DNA from: UBA4742 sp002403895 | GTDB taxonomy: Bacteria > Actinomycetota > Acidimicrobiia > Acidimicrobiales > Acidimicrobilacustridaceae | Direction: 5' to 3' | Length of the DNA: 13,420 bases | Assembly (NCBI GenBank): GCA_036823295.1 | Contig: DAISGD010000078.1 | Span: forward strand, 1-13,420 | In this document: in pieces, positions 6,796-13,365 of the stretch | How positions within the stretch are numbered: the first letter of the stretch is position 1 | How the letters are laid out: every line of letters begins with the position of its first letter | Translations under genes and position numbers: made by a program | Notes under the pieces: generated by a model | Database searches by the model: none | Told to the model about the DNA's origin: nothing | What the model saw: the letters and a program-made list of their open reading frames with translations, nothing else

Positions 6796-6958
6796 GCCGA
6801 AACGCTCATCGCCCAACGCGACGGCGCAGGTCGATCGGCGCGAACTCGTGGTTTGACTCGTCTTCTGACACGACGATCGATCCACACCTGACCGGCGCTG
6901 TACACCACCCGTTGCCGCCGTGCCGCGCAGGCGCTCGCCGAATCCCTGAGCAGGGACG

Positions 6959-7405
6959 TCAGTGAGGCCGAACGATCACGACCGGACAGCGCGCGCGCTC
7001 GGCGAGGTGTTGGCTGACCGATCCGAGGAGCAGACCGGCGAAGCCGCCTCGCCCCCGCGACCCAACGACGATCATCTCCGCCGCCTGGTCGTAGTCAAGA
7101 AGCCGTAGCGACGCGGCGCCCTCGAGCACCGCGATCTCGACGTCGAGCGAGTCCCGGTCCGGTCCGAGGACCGCTTCGACCTCGGTCTCGGCGACCTGGC
7201 GTGCCTGGGCCTCGAAGTCCTGGCCCGACAGCGGCGGCTGGTATGGACCCCAGGGCAGCATCGGATAAGACCAGCAGGCCACAACCTGGAGGCCCAGACC
7301 GCGTTGATGCGCCTCCGTCGCCGCCCAGCGCAGCGCAGCTTGGGACGGTTCCGAGCCGTCGACCCCGACGGCGATCCAACCTTGCGACCGTCCGGATGGG
7401 GCCAT
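6959..7405 (-). CDS. Universal stress protein (UspA family, ATP-binding type)
   Basis: The 148-aa single-domain USP has the first strand WIAVGVDGSEPSQAALRWA (10-28) with Asp16, and the ATP-binding signature G-2X-G-9X-G-S, seen as Gly115-Ser-Arg-Gly118 to Gly128-Ser129, followed by LAERARCPVVIVRPH. These features place it with ATP-binding USPs such as Rv2623. I chose the ATG at 7405 because AAGGAG lies 7 nt upstream and similarity starts there. It is 90 bp downstream of the DUF1918 gene in the same direction and has no DosR-type site of its own that I can see, so it probably shares the promoter at 7747. It ends convergent with the CBS gene; the 163 bp between their stops show no clear terminator. 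Confidence 0.92.
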   Translation of the reverse strand: MAPSGRSQGWIAVGVDGSEPSQAALRWAATEAHQRGLGLQVVACWSYPMLPWGPYQPPLSGQDFEAQARQVAETEVEAVLGPDRDSLDVEIAVLEGAASLRLLDYDQAAEMIVVGSRGRGGFAGLLLGSVSQHLAERARCPVVIVRPH

Positions 7406-7495
7406 CAGGTGCTCCTTGCCTCGATCCTCGCCACTCGATCTCGCACCGGGGGAGGAACACGCCGGCGCGCGCCCACCGAGTCGCAACGCGACTGG

Positions 7496-7693
7496 TCACG
7501 ATCCGTGGTGCAGGTGCTCGACGACGGCGTCCGGGCCGGGAAAAAACAGACCTTCGTGCCCGTCCTCGCTCCAGCGGACCAGCCACGGTGGTTGGCCATC
7601 GGTGCCGTGCACTTCGAGGACCTCGGCGTCTCGGTCCGGTTCCCCGAGATGGTGGCCCTTGATCACCAGCCGATCACCAACTGTTGCGCGCAT
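7496..7693 (-). CDS. DUF1918 domain protein
   Basis: The 65-aa protein matches the whole DUF1918 family. It starts MRATVGDRLVIKGHHLGEPD, with a middle WLVRWSEDGHEGLFFPGPDA and a short C-terminal tail. The family folds as a small SH3-like barrel; its biochemical role is unknown. M. tuberculosis Rv0569, a member of the DosR regulon, and its paralogue Rv2302 belong here. The ATG at 7693 is fixed by a strong GGAGGTGAT upstream; the longer open frame upstream lacks similarity. A DosR-type site lies about 54-67 bp upstream, and the USP gene follows in the same orientation, so the two are likely co-transcribed. Confidence 0.88.
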   Translation of the reverse strand: MRATVGDRLVIKGHHLGEPDRDAEVLEVHGTDGQPPWLVRWSEDGHEGLFFPGPDAVVEHLHHGS

Positions 7694-7999
7694 CACATCA
7701 CCTCCTGCATCGACCTCAGACAAGCATTCTGGGGGAGCCGGTAACAGGGGCAAACGTCCCAGTCGACTCGGGAACCTTGCTGTTGGGCCCGACGGTGCGG
7801 ACAACCACGCCACGTGTCAGCCGGCTGTCCGAGCTGGAGTGGCGAGCCCCGGCCGAGAGCGCCGAGCCCCGGGCCGTGACGCCGGGCTCGCGATGGCGGC
7901 GATGCCTCCGACGTTGCGTCGACACGGGCGGGCCTGCCGAATCACCGCGCGGTCAGCACCCATCGTCGACTTGCCAAGAGGTGCCGACCCGAGGCTCGC
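7694..7999. other. Intergenic region with promoter box
   Basis: This 306-bp region lies between the start of the DUF1918 gene and the stop of the PPOX gene at 8000, both on the minus strand. It holds the DosR-type site at 7747-7760. From 7761 to 7999 I see no gene, terminator or repeat that I can support. Confidence 0.5.
7747..7760 (-). promoter_or_regulatory. DosR-type box upstream of DUF1918-USP
   Basis: The minus-strand core is GGGAC-GTTT-GCCCC followed by TG, one to three bases different from the boxes at 5653 and 10449. It lies 54-67 bp before the ATG at 7693, a normal distance for a promoter with a short leader. Confidence 0.58.
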
Positions 8000-8440
8000 T
8001 TAGATCTTGGGGATCCTGCGACCGGAGATCTCGTCGAGGCTGATCCGGACCCAGTTCGCCCGGGCGCCCTTGGCCCAGGGGCGCAATGGTCCATGCCGCA
8101 GCCGTGCCAAGTCCCCCGGATCGGTGATGACCTCCGCGTAGCCCCGGACCAGCACACTCCAGCCCGAATGATGCAGCGGCACACTGTCGTCGACCTCGAA
8201 GGCCACGTCGGCGCCGCTGACGACCGCGTTGAGTTTCGTGCCGCTCGCGGTGCAGAACACGACCGAGTCGTGGTCGACGATGTAGTTGACGGGAAAAATG
8301 AGCGGTCGGCCGTCGACTACGACGGCGAGGCGTCCGACGAAACGATGGTGCGCGAGGAGTTCGATGCATTCGTCTCGGTCGAGCGTCTCGAGCCGCTGAG
8401 CTTCGTCAAGCCCTGGGTCGTCGTTGCCCGACATGGCCAT
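8000..8440 (-). CDS. PPOX (pyridoxamine 5'-phosphate oxidase-like) family protein
   Basis: The 146-aa single-domain split barrel has the typical order: helix with DRDECIELLAHHRFVGRLAV (21-40), LIFPVNYIVDHDSVVFCT (47-64), SGTKLNAVVSGADVAFEVDD (66-85), HHSGWSVLVRGYAEVI (90-105) and the C-terminal RISLDEISGRRI (132-143). Relatives bind FMN, F420 or haem-related ligands; the ligand here cannot be told. DosR-regulon proteins Rv0080 and Rv3129 belong to this broad family. CAGGAGAGACG precedes the ATG at 8440. It is divergent from the response-regulator gene, and the box at 8562-8575 lies about 120-135 bp upstream, so control from that shared region is possible but less direct. Confidence 0.88.
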   Translation of the reverse strand: MAMSGNDDPGLDEAQRLETLDRDECIELLAHHRFVGRLAVVVDGRPLIFPVNYIVDHDSVVFCTASGTKLNAVVSGADVAFEVDDSVPLHHSGWSVLVRGYAEVITDPGDLARLRHGPLRPWAKGARANWVRISLDEISGRRIPKI

Positions 8441-8561
8441 CGTCTCTCCTGTACGTCCAACTCGGGTGGGCCGGCTCGATCCAGCACACTTGCAGGCATC
8501 GTGCGAGGTGGCCGCTGGTCGTCGATGGTTCGCCGAGCCGCGAGTCCTCAGGCTAGGGCCA

Positions 8562-8575
8562 GGGACTCTGGGTCC
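8562..8575 (+). promoter_or_regulatory. DosR-type box at the regulator's own promoter
   Basis: GGGAC-TCTG-GGTCC, with a perfect first half-site and a second half-site shifted by one base. Its centre is about 36 bp upstream of the GTG at 8605, which may also be the transcription start. That is a standard position for an activator overlapping the -35 region and would make the regulator autoregulated. It lies in the divergent region shared with the PPOX gene at 8440. Confidence 0.5.
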
Positions 8576-8591
8576 TCGTATCCCCGCTTCC

Positions 8592-8597
8592 TAGACT
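8592..8597 (+). promoter_or_regulatory. Putative -10 element of a leaderless transcript
   Basis: TAGACT ends 7 bases before the GTG start at 8605, and there is no ribosome site in front of that GTG. Both facts fit a leaderless mRNA beginning at the start codon, as is common in Actinomycetota. Confidence 0.4.
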
Positions 8598-8604
8598 GCA
8601 CGAC

Positions 8605-9261
8605 GTGACTGGGCCCACACGGGTGTTCCTCCTTGATGACCATGAGGTCGTGCGCCGGGGCTTGCGGGACCTGCTCGAGGCCGAGAACGACCTCGAGGTG
8701 GTCGGTGAGGCCGGCACCGCGGAAGAGGCGTTGAGCCGGATCCCGCCGACACGGCCCGACGTGGCCGTGTTGGACGTGCGGCTCCCCGATGGCGATGGGG
8801 TCGAGGTGTGCCGGGAGGTACGGTCCCGCCACCCCGAGGTGCGCTGTTTGATCCTGACGTCGTTCGCCGACGACGAGGCCCTGTTCCAGGCGATCATGGC
8901 CGGCGCCGCGGGGTATGTCCTCAAGCAGGTCAAGGCCCTGGACCTCGTCGACGCAATCCGGCGGGTCGGCGCGGGACAGGCGCTGTTGGATCCGAATCTC
9001 ACCGCCCGAGTCCTCGAGCGGATCCGCCAAGGCCCCGAACGCGACGAGCGCCTCGACCGGCTTTCCGTTCAGGAACGCCGCATCTTGGAGCTCATCGCCG
9101 AGGGCCTCACCAACCGCCAGATCGCCGAGCAGGTGCACCTCGCGGAAAAGACCGTCAAGAACTACGTGTCGAACCTGCTCACGAAGCTCGGGATGCAGCG
9201 GCGCACCCAAGCGGCCGTGTACGCGGCAGGTCTGCGAACCCAGGGTCCCCGCGGCGTGTGA
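8605..9261 (+). CDS. DosR/DevR-like NarL-family response regulator
   Basis: The 218-aa protein has an N-terminal receiver domain with acidic Asp11-Asp12, phosphoacceptor Asp57 in AVLDVRLPDGDG, Thr85 in LILTSF and Lys107 in GYVLKQ. A LuxR/NarL-type HTH lies at about 150-210: LSVQERRILELIAEGLTN, then the recognition helix region LAEKTVKNYVSNLLTKLGMQ and RRTQAAVYA. All key positions are offset by exactly three from M. tuberculosis DosR (Asp54, Thr82, Lys104, Lys182, Asn183 there), and the DNA-contacting KTVKNYVS segment is preserved, so it should read a GGGACT-type palindrome. Such sites occur at seven places here. GTG start without ribosome site, probably leaderless. The kinase gene follows with a GTGA overlap, the same order as devR-devS. 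Confidence 0.92.
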   Translation: MTGPTRVFLLDDHEVVRRGLRDLLEAENDLEVVGEAGTAEEALSRIPPTRPDVAVLDVRLPDGDGVEVCREVRSRHPEVRCLILTSFADDEALFQAIMAGAAGYVLKQVKALDLVDAIRRVGAGQALLDPNLTARVLERIRQGPERDERLDRLSVQERRILELIAEGLTNRQIAEQVHLAEKTVKNYVSNLLTKLGMQRRTQAAVYAAGLRTQGPRGV

Positions 9262-10409
9262 GCGCGGCCGCGCAACAGCCGGGGAGCGTTCCTGAGCCGG
9301 TCCGCTCCGAAGGTCACCTGGATCGACTCTTGGAGGCGTTCCAGGGCATCGCCGACAGGCTGAGCCTGCCTGCCGTGTTACGCCACATTGTCGAGTCCGC
9401 GTGCGGCTTGGTCGGTGCCCGCTACGGCGCATTGGGGGTCATCGGCGAGAACCAAACCCTGGTCGAGTTCATCACCGTCGGTGCCAGCCCCGAGCTGATC
9501 GAGACCATCGGGCACTACCCCGAGGGACACGGGATCCTCGGCCTGTTGATCGTCGATCCGAAACCCTTGCGCCTCACCGACTTGAGCGCCCATCCCGCCT
9601 CCTACGGCTTCCCGGCGCACCACCCACCGATGCAGTCGTTCCTCGGAGTTCCGGTCCGGGTCGGCGACGAGGTCTTCGGCAACCTCTACCTCTGTGAGAA
9701 GCGCGACGCGGAGGAGTTCAGCGCCGATGACGAAACGCTGATCGTCTCCCTCGCCGCGATCGCGGCGGTCGCGATCGACAATGCCCGACTGCATGAGCGG
9801 CTCCAGGACCTCGCGGTGCTACGGGACCGGGAACGAATCGCCCGTGACCTGCACGACAAGGTGATCCAGCGCCTCTTCGCCACTGGGCTGTCCCTTCAGG
9901 CAGCTAGCCACGGACTCGACGACGCCGCGGCTCACAAGCTCGCCCAAGCCATCAACGAGCTCGACGCGACCATCACCGAGATCCGTAACGCCATCTTCGG
10001 TCTCGAAGCCAGCCCTGCGGATCGTCCCAACCTCAGCGCGGCCCTCCTGGCGCTGGTCGACGAGATCACCCAGCCCGCCGGACTCGAACCGACGGTCCAC
10101 ATTGACGGGCCTCTCAACTCCCTGCTCAGCCCCGCGCTCGGCGACGAGTTGCTCGCGGTGACCGGCGAGGCACTCGTCAACGTCGCCCGCCACGCTGAAG
10201 CACGCCACGTCAGCGTCTCGGTGCACGCCGACACGCAAGCGGTCACCCTGCGAGTGGTCGACGATGGGCACCGGCCCCAAAGCGGACGCGGAGCTGGGCA
10301 CGGACTGGCCAACCTCGAGGCCCGCGCCCGTCGCCTCGGCGGCAGCTGCCAACTCGACACCAACGACGGGCCCACGAACCTGGAATGGCGGATCCCCCTG
10401 CCCGACTGA
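9258..10409 (+). CDS. DosS/DevS-like single-GAF histidine kinase, likely haem sensor
   Basis: The 383-aa cytoplasmic kinase has one GAF domain (about 35-180), a HisKA_3 dimerisation domain and a HATPase. The GAF closely resembles GAF-A of DosS: DPKPLRLTDLSAHPASYGF then HHPPMQSFLGVPVRV. His122 in that last motif corresponds to the DosS haem ligand His149, and Tyr144 in GNLYLCEK is 22 residues on, exactly the His149-Tyr171 spacing. The phosphorylated His199 is in RIARDLHDKVIQRLFA; Asn308 (EALVNVARHAEA), DDG at 335-337 and GHGLANLEARA complete the ATPase. Mycobacterial DosS and DosT have two GAF domains; the second is absent. The GTG at 9258 overlaps the regulator's stop, so translation is probably coupled. 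It probably senses O2, NO, CO or redox through haem and phosphorylates the upstream regulator. Confidence 0.9.
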   Translation: MSAAAQQPGSVPEPVRSEGHLDRLLEAFQGIADRLSLPAVLRHIVESACGLVGARYGALGVIGENQTLVEFITVGASPELIETIGHYPEGHGILGLLIVDPKPLRLTDLSAHPASYGFPAHHPPMQSFLGVPVRVGDEVFGNLYLCEKRDAEEFSADDETLIVSLAAIAAVAIDNARLHERLQDLAVLRDRERIARDLHDKVIQRLFATGLSLQAASHGLDDAAAHKLAQAINELDATITEIRNAIFGLEASPADRPNLSAALLALVDEITQPAGLEPTVHIDGPLNSLLSPALGDELLAVTGEALVNVARHAEARHVSVSVHADTQAVTLRVVDDGHRPQSGRGAGHGLANLEARARRLGGSCQLDTNDGPTNLEWRIPLPD

Positions 10410-10448
10410 CGCGCCGATCTCGGGACCTCGACCTGCTCGAGCACGTAC

Positions 10449-10464
10449 GGGACTTTGGCCCCTA
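10449..10464 (+). promoter_or_regulatory. DosR-type box upstream of the XRE-PPOX operon
   Basis: GGGAC-TTTG-GCCCC followed by TA. The 14-bp core is identical to the site at 5653-5666 on the opposite strand. It lies about 100 bp upstream of the ATG at 10564 and 40 bp past the kinase stop, so the downstream pair of genes has its own likely regulated promoter. Confidence 0.65.
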
Positions 10465-10563
10465 GCCGCCGTCGCCAGCCGATGCCACCGTGGCAGCAGG
10501 CGCTCAACGAGCGCCTCACCGCGATGAAACGCACGGTGGCCAATACACAGGAAGGCGACGCGG

Positions 10564-11229
10564 ATGCCCGCTGAGGTTCGCGGAAAGCCCGGGCCGGGGG
10601 ACCTGGGTCGGCGCGTCGCTCATCGTCGGCGCCAGCTTGGCTTGAGCTTCCGGGAGTTGGCGGCCAAAACGGGCATGGCTGAGGGTTACCTGGAAGATCT
10701 CGAATGCCGGCCAGCGCATCCGACCACGAGCGCGGTCCTGCGGCTCGCGGCGGCGTTGGACACGACCGCGGGCGCGCTGCTGGGCGGCGACGTCGAACGG
10801 GCTCCGGGACCCGGCCCGCCGGCGGCGCGCCCAAGCCTCGAAGTGTTATCGCGCGGCGATGCGCAGCAACGGGTAGCGACGGGAGGTGTCGGGCGTCTCG
10901 TCTTTCACGCCGCCGAGGACCGCCCGGTGGCGCTGCCGGTCAACTACCAGGTCGTGGATGGTGACATCGTGTTTTGCACCGCGCCCCACACCAGTCTGGA
11001 TGCCGCGGTGGGCCAGGATCCGGTGAGCTTCGAAGTGGATCAGATCGATGAGGCGCTAAGCCAGGGCTGGAGCGTGCTCGTAACCGGTCGACTCGAACGA
11101 GTCGATGACCCCGCCGAGCGCTGTCGACTGAGCGAGTGCGTCAGTTCCTGGCTGGGGGCGAACCGGGATGTCATGCTGCGCGTCGCGGTGAGCGACATCT
11201 CCGGTCGCCGCATCGGGACCCAAGGGTGA
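10564..11229 (+). CDS. XRE-type HTH fused to PPOX split-barrel domain
   Basis: The 221-aa fusion has an N-terminal Cro/C1-type helix-turn-helix at about 14-74 (LGRRVAHRRRQLGLSFRELA, then KTGMAEGYLEDLE and VLRLAAALDTT). A Pro/Gly/Ala-rich linker (80-90) leads to a PPOX-like barrel at 91-216 with VALPVNYQVVDGDIVFCT, VSFEVDQID, QGWSVLVTGRLERV and the C-terminal VSDISGRRIG. I infer a cofactor-responsive regulator: the barrel may bind FMN, F420 or haem and alter DNA binding. GGAAGG lies upstream of the ATG. The DosR-type box at 10449 and the overlap with the next PPOX gene put it in the same regulon. Its DNA target is unknown, so it may be a second-tier regulator. Confidence 0.85.
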   Translation: MPAEVRGKPGPGDLGRRVAHRRRQLGLSFRELAAKTGMAEGYLEDLECRPAHPTTSAVLRLAAALDTTAGALLGGDVERAPGPGPPAARPSLEVLSRGDAQQRVATGGVGRLVFHAAEDRPVALPVNYQVVDGDIVFCTAPHTSLDAAVGQDPVSFEVDQIDEALSQGWSVLVTGRLERVDDPAERCRLSECVSSWLGANRDVMLRVAVSDISGRRIGTQG

Positions 11230-11702
11230 ACGACGACCGATCGAGCCTCGAAGGGGACCAGTCGGAGACGTGGCTCGAGGAGCTGGGCCTGGACGAGTGT
11301 GTGTCGTTGCTGCGCTCGAGCGAGTTTGGGCGCATCGCGTTCATGGTGGATGAGTGCCCAGTTGTCTTTCCCGTGAACTACCGCTTCGTCGAGACGAGCG
11401 GGAGAACCTGGATCGCCCTGCGGACTCGGCCCGGCAATGTGATCGACCGGGCTCCCATGCAGGTCGCGTTCGAACTCGATGGTGTCGATCCCTTCCGACA
11501 GCAGGGCTGGTCGGTGCTGGTGCGTGGAACGCTGCAGCGTGTCGATCCGGACGCAGCCGAGTTTCGAGAACGTTTCGACCCCCAACCGTGGATCCTCGCC
11601 GAGCGTGACATGTGGCTGATCGTCGAACCGTTCGCGATCACGGGCCGGCGGCTCCATGCCGCGGAGACCGAGTGGCCCTTCCACCCGGGCGGGTATCTCT
11701 GA
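11226..11702 (+). CDS. PPOX family protein, second gene of the XRE-PPOX operon
   Basis: The 158-aa single-domain PPOX protein shows LGLDECVSLLRSSEFGRIAF (20-39), VVFPVNYRFV (46-55), VAFELDGVD (80-88), QQGWSVLVRGTLQRV (92-106) and a C-terminal FAITGRRL. The order and spacing match the genes at 8000 and 10564, so these are paralogues from duplication. The GTG at 11226 overlaps the stop of the XRE-PPOX gene by four bases (GTGA) and is in frame with the first similarity; upstream in-frame codons lie inside the neighbour. Translational coupling and joint function are likely. The ligand is unknown. Confidence 0.88.
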   Translation: MNDDRSSLEGDQSETWLEELGLDECVSLLRSSEFGRIAFMVDECPVVFPVNYRFVETSGRTWIALRTRPGNVIDRAPMQVAFELDGVDPFRQQGWSVLVRGTLQRVDPDAAEFRERFDPQPWILAERDMWLIVEPFAITGRRLHAAETEWPFHPGGYL

Positions 11703-11833
11703 GCGGCCACGCGTGGGTTCGGTGATCGATCAGATCGCAAGCAGCGGTCGGGCTCTCGTTCGCCTGCTCATCCAGATCGAGGCAAGAGGTATGACATCCG
11801 GTTTGCCTGGCGTGTCGTTCGAGAAGGGATCTG

Positions 11834-12109
11834 GTGACCTTGCGCGCCGATCTTGAGGCGCGCCTCACCGAGCCGGCGGCGGCAGGTTCGTTCACCCGAG
11901 ATGAACTCGAGGGGCTACCGGAGCTGGCTCGACGGTTTCTGGTGGCGGCCATTGCGCCGGGGACGCCGCTGGCGGTCTCGGCTCGCCTGGGGATGCGAGG
12001 CTCGATCAAGCTCGGTAAGGGGTGGTTGGCGTTCCGGGCCCGTGAGGTGCTGTCCCCACACCGAAGTTTTATGTGGGCTGAGCTTCCCCCGGTTCTCCGG
12101 AGTGCTTGA
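11834..12109 (+). pseudogene. N-terminal part of a DUF6544-like protein cut by an IS
   Basis: The frame starts at a GTG (11834) after GAAGGGA and encodes 91 residues. LEGLPELARRFLVAAIAPGT, VSARLGMRGSIKLG, WLAFRAREVL and SFMWAE resemble the start of DUF6544/DUF6920 proteins, which usually run on to more than 200 residues. The match stops where the IS3-family element begins at 12107, and the stop codon TGA at 12107-12109 is the first three bases of the IS itself. The remaining part is not recognisable in the 55 bases beyond the IS, so the downstream half has been lost or lies outside the window. No DosR-type site is visible in 11703-11833. Family assignment is from motif memory. Confidence 0.65.
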
Positions 12110-12153
12110 TGTTCCCCGGGTTTCGTGGAGTCGGTTTGGTTGACTTTCATGCC
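12107..12153 (+). repeat. Left inverted repeat of the IS3-family element
   Basis: It begins TGATGTTCCCCGGG; conserved blocks with the right end include GGAGTNGGTTTG and GACTTNTCATGCC. It contains the stop codon of orfB at 12147-12149. Confidence 0.85.
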
Positions 12154-12998
12154 ACTGCGGACGGTTGGGTGTGAAGTCTCTCGTACTCGATTGGGGTGTG
12201 CATCTCGAGGGCGCTGTGACGGCGTTGTCGGTTGTGGAAGATCTCGAGGTATTCGAAGATCGCGTTCGCGAGTTCGACGCGGGTCTTCCAACGTCGCCGG
12301 TTCAGCAGCTCGACCTGCATGCGGCCCCAGAATGATTCGATGACGGCATTATCGAAGCAGTCGCCGATCGATCCCATCGAGGGAACCAGTCCGGACTCTT
12401 GGGCCCGGCGGGTGAACACCCACGAGGTGAACTGGGTGCCGTGATCCGAGTGGATCAACGTCCCGGGTGCCGGTCGACGGTTCTCGATCGCCATCCCCAG
12501 CGCGTTGGTGGTCAACGACGCGGTCGGTGCCATGTCGATCGACCAACCAACGACACGACGCGAGAACGTGTCCAACACGACCGCGCAATACACCTTGCCT
12601 TCTCGGGTCCGATGTTCGGTGATGTCGGTGACCCAGAGCTGGTCCGGTTCGGCCCGGGCGAAGTGACGGTCGACGAGATCACCGGCGGTCGGTGTCTCGT
12701 GGATGCGGCGAGGTCGGCGATCGCCGGGAAGGCCTTTGAGGCCGGCCCTCGCCATCAGCATCGCCACCGCGTTGCGACCCACGACGATGCCCCGCCCGAT
12801 CGTCAGCTCGGCATGGACCCGTGGCGCACCATAGGTGCCTCTCGACTCCAGATGAACCTGGGTGATCACATCGCTCAGCCAGGCATGTCGGATCGCCCGC
12901 GACGACGGCGGCCGGATCCGCCACGCGTAGAACCCCGACTCGGAGACACCCGCAGCGCGACACGCGACCTGAACCGCATGGCCCTCGCCGGCGATCAC
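12147..12998 (-). CDS. IS3-family transposase OrfB (DDE integrase domain)
   Basis: The 283-aa transposase has an N-terminal HTH_21-like part (GTYGAPRVHAELTIGRGIVV near 54-73) and an rve integrase core. The catalytic triad is Asp125 in LWVTDITEH, Asp185 in LIHSDHGTQF and Glu221 in DNAVIESFWG, with 35 residues between the last two as in IS3 elements. The downstream NRRRWKTRVELANAIFEYLE and HSALEMHTPIEYE are also typical. The GTG at 12998 overlaps the orfA stop (GTGA), but the orfB frame is open further back past a slippery CCCAAAA, so the working product is probably an OrfAB fusion. Confidence 0.93.
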   Translation of the reverse strand: MIAGEGHAVQVACRAAGVSESGFYAWRIRPPSSRAIRHAWLSDVITQVHLESRGTYGAPRVHAELTIGRGIVVGRNAVAMLMARAGLKGLPGDRRPRRIHETPTAGDLVDRHFARAEPDQLWVTDITEHRTREGKVYCAVVLDTFSRRVVGWSIDMAPTASLTTNALGMAIENRRPAPGTLIHSDHGTQFTSWVFTRRAQESGLVPSMGSIGDCFDNAVIESFWGRMQVELLNRRRWKTRVELANAIFEYLEIFHNRQRRHSALEMHTPIEYERLHTQPSAVA

Positions 12999-13297
12999 CC
13001 CGACCGCCTCGAACCGCCTTTTGGGCGCACCGCCCCCTTGAGCAGCTCGTTCACGCGTCTCGTCGCCGCGAGCTCACCCTCGAGCTCAGCGATCCGACGA
13101 CGAGCCGCCACCAACTCCGCCTGCTCCGAGCTCGTCAACCCAACCAGCTCGCCCCGATCGACACGCTCCTGACGACGCCAGTTGTAGATCGCCTGAGCAC
13201 TCAAACCCAGATCCGCCGCGATCTCCGCGACCGACCGCCCAGCGGCGATCAGATCCAGAACTTTGCGACGAAACTCCGGCGGATATCTCCTCGGCAT
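12995..13297 (-). CDS. IS3-family transposase OrfA (HTH protein)
   Basis: The 100-aa protein has a Tnp_1/IS3-type helix-turn-helix: MPRRYPPEFRRKVLDLIAAG, then SVAEIAADLGLSAQAIYNWR. It is followed by a leucine/alanine-rich coiled coil (about 58-90) ending RRVNELLKGAV, the usual OrfA oligomerisation region. I chose the ATG at 13297 because GAGGAGAGG lies upstream and family similarity begins there. It binds the IS ends and, when fused to OrfB, forms the transposase. Confidence 0.92.
   Translation of the reverse strand: MPRRYPPEFRRKVLDLIAAGRSVAEIAADLGLSAQAIYNWRRQERVDRGELVGLTSSEQAELVAARRRIAELEGELAATRRVNELLKGAVRPKGGSRRSG
13019..13025 (-). promoter_or_regulatory. Likely -1 ribosomal frameshift site of the IS
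   Basis: On the minus strand the heptamer C-CCA-AAA (X-XXY-YYZ form) occurs in the orfA frame, followed by GGC. A slip of -1 enters the orfB frame, which stays open from here (RRFEAVGVIAGEG), giving an OrfAB fusion. Programmed -1 frameshifting is known for IS3-family elements. Confidence 0.55.
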
Positions 13298-13317
13298 GCT
13301 GACCTCTCCTCGGTCAA

Positions 13318-13365
13318 GGCATGACAAGTCTCACAAACCAACTCCACCGAAGTGGGGGAACATCA
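13318..13365 (-). repeat. Right inverted repeat of the IS3-family element
   Basis: Read on the minus strand it begins TGATGTTCCCCCAC and aligns with the left end with a few substitutions and one extra base. The transposase promoter should lie in or near it. The 55 bases beyond (13366-13420) show no gene I can support. Confidence 0.85.

Larger units (their letters stand above)
12107..13365 (-). mobile_element. Complete IS3-family insertion sequence, about 1259 bp
   Basis: The element is bounded by imperfect inverted repeats of about 47 bp beginning TGATGTTCCCC at each end (12107-12153 and 13318-13365), with the usual TG...CA ends. It holds two overlapping reading frames, orfA and orfB, on the minus strand. 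The three bases outside each end (GCT on the left, GAT on the right) do not match, so no target duplication is seen; this suggests recombination between IS copies or a deletion next to the element. It interrupts the DUF6544-like gene. The IS appears intact and may be active. Confidence 0.88.

Noticed and set aside
6796..6958. Rho-independent terminator between convergent CBS and USP genes
   Set aside because: No stem followed by a T-run is visible on either strand.
6951..6965. GGGACGTCAGTGAGG, DosR-like half-site
   Set aside because: It has only one half-site and lies between convergent gene ends, where an operator would have no promoter to act on.
8548..9432. Minus-strand 294-codon open frame
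   Set aside because: It lies opposite the response regulator, whose domains and catalytic residues are clear.
10800..10825. GGGACCCGGCCCG, GC-rich partial palindrome
   Set aside because: It lies inside the XRE-PPOX linker coding region and does not keep the 5-4-5 layout.
9819..10834. Minus-strand open frames opposite the kinase and XRE-PPOX genes
   Set aside because: They have no recognisable domains, and the plus-strand proteins are well supported.
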